Counted from the first letter of the stretch, positions 1 through 5,030 are shown. The stretch is DNA of 5,556 nt from Rickettsiales bacterium (GCA_023301015.1 JALZVI010000096.1:1-5556); one strand, 5' to 3'. Notes: generated by a model from the letters alone, not told the origin. Made by a program: numbers and translations.

Positions 1-686
1 GCCTGCGCTAAGTCGGAATCTATCTTGCCATAAACTGGCGCCCCCCAACCTACAGGCACATTTTCAGCCACAACTTCAATCACCGCACCCACAGACGAGC
101 CGCTTTTGCGAATTTCGTCGAGATAATCAGCGCATTCCTTCGCCATATCAGCATCAGGGCAGAAAAATGGGTTGTCATTCACCACAGACCAGTCGCGCTT
201 GTCTGTTTTCAGCTCGCCCATCTGCACCATTCCAGCCGTAATTTTCACGTCAGGAATCACCTTCCGCGCCACCGCACCAGCGGCCACACGCATTGCCGTC
301 TCACGCGCTGAACTGCGCCCTCCTCCGCGATAGTCGCGGATTCCATATTTTTCCCAATAGGTATAATCAGCATGTCCAGGGCGGAATTTTTCAACAATAT
401 CGCCATAATCTTTGCTGCGCTGATCTTGATTCACAATCATCAGCGAAATTGGTGTTCCAGTAGTTTTACCCTCAAACACCCCGCTCAAAATTTTCACTTC
501 ATCAGGCTCGCGGCGCTGCGTTGTATATTTATTCTGCCCAGGTTTGCGCTGGTCGAGGAAAACTTGAATATCCTCCTCAGTCAAGGGAATCAACGAAGGC
601 ACGCCGTCAACCACGCAGCCAATCGCCTCCCCATGGCTTTCGCCCCAAGTGGTAAAATTGAATAATTGTCCAAATCTATTGTTCAT
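1..686 (-). CDS. aroC: Chorismate synthase, N-terminal part (cut by left edge)
   Basis: This enzyme makes chorismate from 5-enolpyruvylshikimate-3-phosphate, the last step of the shikimate pathway, in the cytoplasm with reduced FMN as cofactor. The first 228 codons are visible with no stop; family members are usually about 350-400 residues, so roughly the last third lies outside the window. The protein starts [20 protein letters not shown]. The first family signature, GESHG, is at residues 15-19 with His18, and the second catalytic His region, [10 protein letters not shown], is at 101-110 with His105. The FMN/phosphate-binding stretch [12 protein letters not shown] is at 119-130. The visible end, [14 protein letters not shown], is also typical. 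I chose the ATG at 686 because it gives the family's usual N-terminus. There is no Shine-Dalgarno before it, and a -10-like box ends 6 bp upstream, so the mRNA may be leaderless. It is divergent from galU. The assignment is secure. Confidence 0.97.
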   Translation of the reverse strand, partial: MNNRFGQLFNFTTWGESHGEAIGCVVDGVPSLIPLTEEDIQVFLDQRKPGQNKYTTQRREPDEVKILSGVFEGKTTGTPISLMIVNQDQRSKDYGDIVEKFRPGHADYTYWEKYGIRDYRGGGRSSARETAMRVAAGAVARKVIPDVKITAGMVQMGELKTDKRDWSVVNDNPFFCPDADMAKECADYLDEIRKSGSSVGAVIEVVAENVPVGWGAPVYGKIDSDLAQ

Positions 687-687
687 G

Positions 688-716
688 TTGGCAATATATA
701 TTATTTATTGTAAACT
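688..716 (+). promoter_or_regulatory. Predicted galU promoter, overlapping the aroC promoter
   Basis: TTGGCA (688-693, five of six consensus bases) and TAAACT (711-716, four of six) are 17 bp apart. Seven bases separate the -10 box from the galU ATG at 724, which places transcription start at 723-724 and implies a leaderless or nearly leaderless message. An alternative -10, TATATT at 697-702, would start near 709 but has no matching -35 outside aroC that I can see. Confidence 0.45.
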
Positions 717-721
717 CTCAA
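693..721 (-). promoter_or_regulatory. Predicted aroC promoter, overlapping the galU promoter
   Basis: On the minus strand TTGAGA (721-716) and TATATT (698-693) are separated by exactly 17 bp, each one base from the sigma-70 consensus. Six bases follow before the aroC ATG at 686, so a start about 7 bp past the -10 box would fall on the A of the ATG itself. The boxes overlap those of the opposing galU promoter. The region is AT-rich, so chance matches are possible. Confidence 0.55.
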
Positions 722-723
722 AC

Positions 724-1578
724 ATGAAAATTAAAACCGCAGTTTTTCCCGTAGGTGGCCTAGGCACCCGCTTCCTTCCCGCAACCAAGGCAATGCCCAA
801 AGAAATGTTGGTAGTACTTGATAAGCCCCTGATTCAGCACGCTTTTGAGGAAGCAAAAGCCGCAGGTGTCGAGAAGTTCATTTTTGTCACAGGGCGGAAC
901 AAAAACAGCATTGAAAACCATTTTGACCACGCTTTTGAGCTGCAAAAAACATTGGAAGACAAAGAGAAAGCCGAGATTTTGGCGCTCACCAAAGACTGGC
1001 TACCACCCGCAGGCAGCATCGCTTTCATCCGCCAGCAATCTCCCCTCGGCCTCGGCCATGCAGTGCTTTGCGCAAGAAATTACATCAACGAGCCGTTCGC
1101 GGTGTTGCTAGCTGACGAGCTATTCCTCTCAAAAGCGCCACAAAAACCAGCCTTAGCGCAGATGGTAGATGCCTATGAGGGCGGGAATATGATTCTGGTC
1201 GACGAAATTGAGCCACACCAAACGGGTTCATACGGAATTGTGGAGACGGACGGAAATCGCATCAAGCGCATGGTGGAGAAGCCAAAGCCAGAAGACGCGC
1301 CTTCAAACCTAGCAGTTGTCGGGAGATATTTGCTAGAGACAGACATTTTTGACTATTTGGAGCAGCAAACTCCCGGCGCAGGCGGAGAAATTCAACTGAC
1401 AGACGCTCTAAACCGCATGATTGTTGAGAAACAAAATGGCTTCGTAACTGGCTTTGACGGAGAGCGCTTTGACTGTGGCGGACGACGCGGTTTCATCAAG
1501 GCCAACATCGCCTTCGCACTGGCTGACAAGGATCTGGGCGACGATGTTCGGAGCATAATTAAAGAGATGCTTAAATAA
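724..1578 (+). CDS. galU: UTP-glucose-1-phosphate uridylyltransferase
   Basis: GalU makes UDP-glucose from UTP and glucose-1-phosphate, feeding LPS, exopolysaccharide and other glycosylation in the cytoplasm. The 284-residue length is normal. The nucleotide-binding signature GLGTRFLPATKAMPKEML is at residues 12-29, followed by DKPLIQHA (33-40) and NSIENHFD (61-68). GLGHAVLCA is at 109-117, and LLADEL at 128-133 carries the likely metal-binding Asp131. Further on are VEKPKPEDAPSNLAVVGRYLL, PGAGGEIQLTDA and FDCGGRRGF. The reading frame is open from 649, but the ATG at 724 gives the family N-terminus MKIKTAVFPVGG, and the longer form would overlap aroC. No Shine-Dalgarno is visible before 724. 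Small departures from the E. coli pattern are MLVVLDKP for MLPLVDKP and CGGRRG for CGNKLG. It stands alone, divergent from aroC, with no obvious partner gene. Confidence 0.97.
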   Translation: MKIKTAVFPVGGLGTRFLPATKAMPKEMLVVLDKPLIQHAFEEAKAAGVEKFIFVTGRNKNSIENHFDHAFELQKTLEDKEKAEILALTKDWLPPAGSIAFIRQQSPLGLGHAVLCARNYINEPFAVLLADELFLSKAPQKPALAQMVDAYEGGNMILVDEIEPHQTGSYGIVETDGNRIKRMVEKPKPEDAPSNLAVVGRYLLETDIFDYLEQQTPGAGGEIQLTDALNRMIVEKQNGFVTGFDGERFDCGGRRGFIKANIAFALADKDLGDDVRSIIKEMLK

Positions 1579-1585
1579 ATTTATC

Positions 1586-1616
1586 TTTAGCGCCAAAAAG
1601 CTTGTAAAGCGCTGAA
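1586..1616. other. Weak inverted repeat after galU
   Basis: TTTAGCGC (1586-1593) can pair with GCGCTGAA (1609-1616), giving eight pairs with one G-T wobble and a 15-base loop. It begins just after the galU stop. No T-run follows on either strand, so it is not a classical intrinsic terminator. The -35 box of the next gene lies in its loop and 3' arm, so the hairpin could also affect that promoter. The role is uncertain. Confidence 0.25.
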
Positions 1617-1630
1617 AAATAATGTATACT
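1602..1630 (+). promoter_or_regulatory. Predicted promoter of orphan gene A
   Basis: TTGTAA (1602-1607) and TATACT (1625-1630) are 17 bp apart; the -10 box matches five of six consensus bases. The -10 box lies directly after the upstream ATG at 1622-1624, so an mRNA from here cannot contain that ATG. The predicted start near 1637-1640 sits at the second ATG, 1640. This decides the start codon chosen for the gene. Confidence 0.5.
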
Positions 1631-1639
1631 TCTATTCAT

Positions 1640-2020
1640 ATGAATTTAGATGCTAATCAGGTAGGGAGTTTAGTCGGCGCGAGCAAGGTGACGCAAACCA
1701 ATGTCTACGACCTGGTAACGCGCACTAACCTTCAAGATTCGGCAACAACTGGCCTGCAAGGACTGCTTAGACAAGAAGTTCCAACCAGCCTAACCGACAG
1801 ACAAAAATCTACTCTTTCTAGCCTAGAGACTTTCATCACAGAAAATGTGAATGCTTCTGCGGCACCAGAATTACTAGAAAGCTTGGCAGCCCTTCAAGGC
1901 CTACTTGAGCTGAATACCACTAGCCAAGGTCAACTAGACCCAATTTTCAGCCTCCTAGCCGCCCAAAATGGCGTGGGCGAGAACTTCAGCACTGGCAGTC
2001 TTCTAGATATAGAAGCGTAG
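1640..2020 (+). CDS. Orphan A: unrecognised 126-residue Leu-rich protein
   Basis: I do not recognise this protein. The frame is also open from an ATG at 1622, but that ATG abuts a good -10 box, so I start at 1640 (126 residues); neither ATG has a Shine-Dalgarno. The protein has no Cys or Trp, no signal peptide and no membrane segment. It is rich in Leu, Ser, Thr, Gln and Ala and looks mildly acidic. Most of it appears helical, with a break around EVPTSLTD (46-53). The motif LQGLL occurs twice, at 39-43 and 85-89. The C-terminus, GENFSTGSLLDIEA, is acidic and polar. It follows galU by 61 bp with its own predicted promoter, and orphan B lies 142 bp downstream in the same direction. A soluble, possibly self-associating or secreted protein would fit, but nothing shows this. 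It has steady coding character, so I believe it is a real gene. Confidence 0.7.
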   Translation: MNLDANQVGSLVGASKVTQTNVYDLVTRTNLQDSATTGLQGLLRQEVPTSLTDRQKSTLSSLETFITENVNASAAPELLESLAALQGLLELNTTSQGQLDPIFSLLAAQNGVGENFSTGSLLDIEA

Positions 2021-2033
2021 GAACACAACCTAC
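2017..2033. other. Small hairpin at the stop codon of orphan A
   Basis: GTAGG (2017-2021) and CCTAC (2029-2033) form a perfect 5-bp stem with a 7-base loop; the orphan A stop codon TAG lies in the 5' arm. No T-run follows, so intrinsic termination is not supported. It might protect the 3' end of the message or be chance. Confidence 0.2.
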
Positions 2034-2090
2034 CAGAGCTGCATAAATATTACAGTTATATGAAATCTTCCAAATCCCACCCCCAAGCCA

Positions 2091-2119
2091 TTGACACGGC
2101 AGGCGAAATAATGTATTAA
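2091..2119 (+). promoter_or_regulatory. Predicted promoter of orphan gene B
   Basis: A perfect consensus TTGACA (2091-2096) is followed after exactly 17 bp by TATTAA (2114-2119). Transcription would begin near 2126 and leave a leader of about 37 bases before the ATG at 2163. This is the strongest -35 box in the window. The -10 box is also the first unit of the 11-bp repeat described separately. Confidence 0.6.
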
Positions 2120-2157
2120 TAATATATTAACTATTTATTAATTTGTTATTAAGGAGT
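2114..2157 (+). repeat. Four imperfect 11-bp repeats, each starting TATTAA
   Basis: TATTAA occurs at 2114, 2125, 2136 and 2147, each exactly 11 bp after the last. The units are TATTAATAATA, TATTAACTATT, TATTAATTTGT and TATTAAGGAGT. The first contains the predicted -10 box and the last contains the Shine-Dalgarno AAGGAG. The spacing is close to one DNA helical turn, so all four motifs face the same side. This could be a phased binding site or bent DNA; alternatively it is chance in a very AT-rich leader. Confidence 0.6.
2151..2156 (+). promoter_or_regulatory. Ribosome binding site of orphan B
   Basis: AAGGAG lies 6 bases before the ATG at 2163 and is the only near-perfect Shine-Dalgarno in the window. 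It fixes the start of orphan B and contrasts with aroC, galU and orphan A, which have none. Confidence 0.8.
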
Positions 2158-2162
2158 TTGAG

Positions 2163-2675
2163 ATGGGTGAGTTAGCAGTGAAGGAAGCGAAGGTTGAGAA
2201 TGTGGTTGCAGAGAAAGCTCCCGAGAGCATTAAGGACATTTTCGCCGCAAACTTGAGAGCAGCTGCAAATAGAGTTCCTGGCAGAACAGATGAAGCGCAT
2301 GAGTTGAGAATGCTGCTTAAAAGCCAAGCACTTCACTCAGAAGAATCCACTATAGAAAACACGGGTTTGGCATTCTTTTCAGCAGCACGTGGCGCTCAAT
2401 ACGAGGACGGTTTAAGCAAAAGCAACAACCAAATTGTTATACAATTTGCAGAAAAAACAATCTTAACAAGAATAAATGGAATAGCTAACTACCCAGAAAA
2501 CCCCTTAACCGCGGCTAGGTTTGATGCGATCGTAACGGAATCACTTAAAAACTCTATAAACACCAGAGCTCTTCAACTAGGTCAAGAGTTAGTAGTTCCG
2601 CCAGTTGCTGCTGTAGATGCGAATAAAGGGAATGTTGCGCAAGTAGATAACAAGCAAGCTGAAGCTGCAAGATAA
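2163..2675 (+). CDS. Orphan B: unrecognised 170-residue soluble protein
   Basis: I do not recognise this protein. It starts at the ATG at 2163, fixed by AAGGAG 6 bases upstream. There is no Cys or Trp, no signal peptide and no membrane segment. Three parts can be seen. Residues 1-20 are charged (MGELAVKEAKVENVVAEKAP). Residues about 21-145 look like a folded, mainly helical domain, including SIKDIFAANLRAAANRVPGR, an uncharged LAFFSAARGAQY (69-80), IVIQFAEKTILTRI (91-104) and NPLTAARFDAIV. Residues 146-170 form an Ala/Val/Asn/Gln-rich low-complexity tail. The charged N-terminus resembles the Val/Glu/Ala/Lys-rich C-terminal part of orphan C in composition, but not clearly by alignment. It ends 3 bp from the stop of orphan C on the other strand. 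The promoter, Shine-Dalgarno and phased repeat suggest strong and possibly regulated expression. Function is unknown. Confidence 0.8.
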   Translation: MGELAVKEAKVENVVAEKAPESIKDIFAANLRAAANRVPGRTDEAHELRMLLKSQALHSEESTIENTGLAFFSAARGAQYEDGLSKSNNQIVIQFAEKTILTRINGIANYPENPLTAARFDAIVTESLKNSINTRALQLGQELVVPPVAAVDANKGNVAQVDNKQAEAAR

Positions 2676-2678
2676 GAT

Positions 2679-3806
2679 TTATGCTAAACTTGGAGAACCT
2701 GCTGATTTCGCCTGACCATTGTCAGCAATTGCAGTTTCCACAGGGCTAGGAGCAGCTTTGTCGCTCTCAACATCAGCCTTTTTCAGTGGCTCAGCTGCTT
2801 TTGCAACAGACTCTTCTGCGCTAACCTTACTAACCTCAACCACTTTCTCCTCTTGCATTCCAGCCTTCTGAAGCGGCTTTGCAGCATCTGCTATCATAGA
2901 TTCGAATAGATCATCGTCTGACATATACTTACTATCCTTACTCTCCTCATAATCCGACTTAAAGTTATCAAGCCCCTTTTCTGCAGCCGCATCATAGATA
3001 ATATTTTGAAGGTTGCTCTGAGCCACAACTTTCACATCTTCCAACTTACCTAGCTCTTCAAAGCTAGCACTCGCCTTGCCTCTTTCATAACCTTCATTCA
3101 CCTCTTTCACCTGAGCAACACTTGCTGCACCTTCTTGGCCAGCTAAATCAGTAACTGGCTTTAACATTTCAGCTACTGTCTTTTCATTATTCATATCCTT
3201 CCTGTAGCCCTTTTGCTCCAAGTCCAAATCCAACATCTCCTTACCACGTTCCTTAGCAACGCCACTATTCCCAGCGGCCTTCTGCGTTTCAACCCGCTTC
3301 TCATGCGCGCGCTCTGGCAAATTCTCATGGACATATTCTTCAGTACGCACACTACCAAAACCTTTCTGAACAGCTTCAGCCTCAAGCTCTTTCTTTGCTT
3401 CTGCAATAAATGTCTCGGAGAACTTGGCCGCAACAGCATTCATCTTCTCCGGATCATTCTTCAAGCTCGTCCAATACTTCTCATTATCCAGCATTGATCC
3501 GAATGTCGTATAATCGTCCAAGGCCCAGCTTTCCTTAGCCATCAGCTCACCATGAAATGCCTGCGCTTGATCATAAGTAATTTTCGCCATTGCGCTAATA
3601 TTAATCGCCTCGCTAGCCTTTTTGCGCTCTTCATCAATCACGCCAGAAACAGGATTAGTCAAGCGCTCGTAATTTCTATTCAAAAACTCTTTATGCTCTG
3701 GAGAATACCCCAAATGCTGCGCGCGCTGAAGCTCATTTACAATGCCAGAAGCCTCAGATTCATTTAGTTGATTTCTTTCAACTTCATTAGATAATGCCCA
3801 ATTCAT
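2679..3806 (-). CDS. Orphan C: unrecognised 375-residue charged helical protein
   Basis: I do not recognise this protein. The frame runs up to a TTG at 3836, but the ATG at 3806 is preceded by GGGGGA seven bases away, so I choose it. There is no Cys, no signal peptide and no membrane segment. It is rich in Glu, Lys and Ala and looks almost wholly helical. Residues 1-60 contain NEVERNQLNESEASGIVNEL. Residues about 60-145 are heptad-like and coiled-coil-prone, including DPEKMNAVAAKFSETFIAEA. A basic and acidic middle (155-215) follows. A last helical stretch around 245-300 leads into a repeat tail: AAKPLQKA (308-315) recurs as AAEPLKKA (337-344), 29 residues on. The end (350-375) is rich in Ala, Pro and Ser and probably disordered. 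It is convergent with orphan B, and asd lies upstream on the same strand behind a 166-bp gap with its own promoter. It could be a structural or secreted protein; function is unknown. Confidence 0.8.
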   Translation of the reverse strand: MNWALSNEVERNQLNESEASGIVNELQRAQHLGYSPEHKEFLNRNYERLTNPVSGVIDEERKKASEAINISAMAKITYDQAQAFHGELMAKESWALDDYTTFGSMLDNEKYWTSLKNDPEKMNAVAAKFSETFIAEAKKELEAEAVQKGFGSVRTEEYVHENLPERAHEKRVETQKAAGNSGVAKERGKEMLDLDLEQKGYRKDMNNEKTVAEMLKPVTDLAGQEGAASVAQVKEVNEGYERGKASASFEELGKLEDVKVVAQSNLQNIIYDAAAEKGLDNFKSDYEESKDSKYMSDDDLFESMIADAAKPLQKAGMQEEKVVEVSKVSAEESVAKAAEPLKKADVESDKAAPSPVETAIADNGQAKSAGSPSLA

Positions 3807-3813
3807 ATTCGTA

Positions 3814-3819
3814 TCCCCC
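3814..3819 (-). promoter_or_regulatory. Probable ribosome binding site of orphan C
   Basis: On the minus strand GGGGGA lies 7 bases before the ATG at 3806. It is imperfect but purine-rich in an otherwise AT-rich leader, and it favours this ATG over the in-frame TTG at 3836, which has no comparable site. Confidence 0.5.
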
Positions 3820-3855
3820 ACTACCGAGATTAACAAATAATCGTTAAGATATTAC

Positions 3856-3865
3856 TAAGCCTTAA
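3856..3865. promoter_or_regulatory. Small palindromic site at the orphan C transcription start
   Basis: TAAGCCTTAA, centred at 3860, is a near-palindrome (TAAG and CTTA arms around one base). It is the exact reverse complement of 3931-3940. It covers the predicted transcription start (about 3861) of orphan C, where a bound repressor would block initiation. The operator role is inferred only from position and duplication. Confidence 0.4.
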
Positions 3866-3867
3866 TA

Positions 3868-3896
3868 TTTATACGGAAAATATTAACTATTAGCAA
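3868..3896 (-). promoter_or_regulatory. Predicted promoter of orphan gene C
   Basis: On the minus strand TTGCTA (3896-3891) and TATAAA (3873-3868, five of six consensus bases) are 17 bp apart. Transcription would start near 3861 and leave a leader of about 55 bases. The promoter is enclosed between two copies of a small palindrome and has a 24-bp palindrome 4 bp upstream of the -35 box. Confidence 0.55.
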
Positions 3897-3900
3897 TTTG

Positions 3901-3924
3901 TCTAAAATTGCGCGCATTTTTAGA
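3901..3924. promoter_or_regulatory. 24-bp imperfect palindrome upstream of the orphan C promoter
   Basis: Arms TCTAAAA (3901-3907) and TTTTAGA (3918-3924) flank a self-complementary TGCGCGCA core (3909-3916); only the 3908/3917 pair fails to match. The GC-only centre stands out in AT-rich DNA. It ends 4 bp before the -35 box, with its centre near -52 from the predicted start, a position typical of activator sites. It could instead be a weak terminator hairpin for asd, but no T-run follows the 3' arm on the minus strand, so I favour a protein-binding site. Confidence 0.45.
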
Positions 3925-3930
3925 AAGCTG

Positions 3931-3941
3931 TTAAGGCTTAA
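3931..3941. promoter_or_regulatory. Second copy of the small palindromic site
   Basis: TTAAGGCTTAA is a perfect palindrome of 5-bp arms around one central base (3936). Its first ten bases are the exact reverse complement of 3856-3865. It lies about 75 bp upstream of the predicted orphan C start and 31 bp after the asd stop. Two copies 76 bp apart across a promoter suggest an operator pair, though this is inference. Confidence 0.4.
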
Positions 3942-3972
3942 ATAACCCAATAAATCAATAGCTTGTGGCTAA

Positions 3973-5019
3973 CTAGCTAGCATCGCGAGTAGCGGCGGTT
4001 TTGAGGTTATAATTCTCTATCAAATCCTCAGCAATCTGCACAGTATTAGTCGCCGCGCCCTTGCGTAAATTGTCCGCAACGCACCAAAAATTGATCGCAT
4101 AGTCAGCTGACTCGTCATCACGAATACGAGAAATTATAACGCCATCTTCGCCCGCACTCTCTTTCGGGGTGCAATATCCACCATCTTCACGGCGATCTTG
4201 CACGGAAATACCTTCCGCTTCTTCAAAAAGTTCAGTTGCAGCTTGCGCATCAAGGAAGCTTTCAAACTCCACATTCACACTTTCAGCATGTCCAACAAAC
4301 ACAGGAACACGCACGCATGTTGCGCTCACAGGCATATTCGAGCCAAAAATCTTCTTGGTCTCTTGAATCATCTTCCACTCTTCTTTAGTGCTGCCATCAT
4401 CCATAAACACATCAATATGCGGAATTGCGTTGAACGCAATTTGCTTTGTGAAGCACACAGGGCTCAGATTATCATTTTGATAAATACCCTTTGTCTGATT
4501 GAACAGCTCGTCCATCGCCGACTTGCCCGCGCCAGAAACTGACTGATAGGTTGAAACCACAACGCGCTTGATAGGCACAGCGTCATTCAAAGGCTTCAAC
4601 GCCACCACCATCTGAATGGTTGAGCAGTTTGGGTTAGCAATAATATTTTTCTTTGTATATTCCGAGATATGGTCAGCATTCACCTCTGGCACAACTAGCG
4701 GAACATCTGGGTCCATATGGAAATGCGAGCTGTTGTCGATGCACACGCAACCAGCAGCCGCAGCAATAGGGCAATATTTCGCCGAAATTGTACCGCCAGC
4801 TGAAAACAGCGCGATATCCGTGCCAGAGAAGTCATAAGTTTCCAAATCCTTAACTACCAAGATTTTTTTTTCGCCAAAGCTCACTTCACGCCCAGCCGAA
4901 CGGCTAGAGGCCAAGGCCACCACTTCGCTCACAGGAAACTTACGCTCAGCAAGAACTTCCAACATTAAACGCCCTACATTTCCTGTAGCGCCAACAACTG
5001 CAACTTTGTATTTACTCAT
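3973..5019 (-). CDS. asd: Aspartate-semialdehyde dehydrogenase
   Basis: Asd reduces aspartyl-4-phosphate to aspartate-4-semialdehyde with NADPH, the branch point to lysine, diaminopimelate, threonine and methionine, in the cytoplasm. The 348 residues are a normal length. The NADP-binding loop GATGNVG is at residues 10-16. The catalytic cysteine is Cys132 in NPNCSTIQ, and the substrate-contacting STYQSVSGAGK is at 156-166 with Gln159. IPHIDVF is at 199-205. The second active-site region, CVRVPVFVGHAESV, is at 235-248 with Arg237 and His244. All key residues are present. The start is the ATG at 5019. The AGGG of its weak ribosome site overlaps the trmB TAG stop 11 bp upstream, so the two are probably co-transcribed and perhaps translationally coupled. 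A run of nine A covers codons 50-53. No convincing terminator follows before the orphan C promoter. Confidence 0.97.
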   Translation of the reverse strand: MSKYKVAVVGATGNVGRLMLEVLAERKFPVSEVVALASSRSAGREVSFGEKKILVVKDLETYDFSGTDIALFSAGGTISAKYCPIAAAAGCVCIDNSSHFHMDPDVPLVVPEVNADHISEYTKKNIIANPNCSTIQMVVALKPLNDAVPIKRVVVSTYQSVSGAGKSAMDELFNQTKGIYQNDNLSPVCFTKQIAFNAIPHIDVFMDDGSTKEEWKMIQETKKIFGSNMPVSATCVRVPVFVGHAESVNVEFESFLDAQAATELFEEAEGISVQDRREDGGYCTPKESAGEDGVIISRIRDDESADYAINFWCVADNLRKGAATNTVQIAEDLIENYNLKTAATRDAS

Positions 5020-5030
5020 TTTTTACAACC

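Noticed and set aside
372..665. Open frame of 97 codons on the plus strand
   Set aside because: It lies wholly antisense to the well-conserved aroC coding sequence and shows no protein-like pattern.
649..723. Upstream in-frame start for galU at 649
   Set aside because: It would overlap aroC on the other strand and add 25 residues not found in GalU; the ATG at 724 gives the family N-terminus.
1586..1616. Intrinsic terminator of galU
   Set aside because: The stem exists but contains a wobble and a 15-base loop, and no T-run follows on either strand. It is kept only as a weak inverted repeat.
1622..1639. Upstream ATG for orphan A
   Set aside because: It directly precedes a good -10 box and would not be part of the predicted transcript; it has no ribosome site either.
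2021..2162. A tRNA or small RNA between orphans A and B
   Set aside because: No cloverleaf or stable long stem is visible; the region is explained by a promoter, the 11-bp repeats and a ribosome site.
2663..2700. Shared bidirectional terminator between orphans B and C
   Set aside because: I looked for a hairpin with flanking A and T runs at the junction and found only very short, unconvincing pairings.
3213..3497. Open frames on both strands within orphan C
   Set aside because: They are shadows of the 375-residue frame, which has the ribosome site, promoter and consistent coding character.
1640..3806. Toxin-antitoxin or defence system
   Set aside because: Gene order and antisense overlap might suggest it, but no catalytic motif, DNA-binding domain or size pattern of such systems is seen.
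3807..3836. TTG start at 3836 for orphan C
   Set aside because: A rare start codon without a ribosome site; the ATG at 3806 has GGGGGA at suitable spacing.
4198..4542. 114-codon open frame on the plus strand
   Set aside because: It is antisense to the conserved asd coding sequence.
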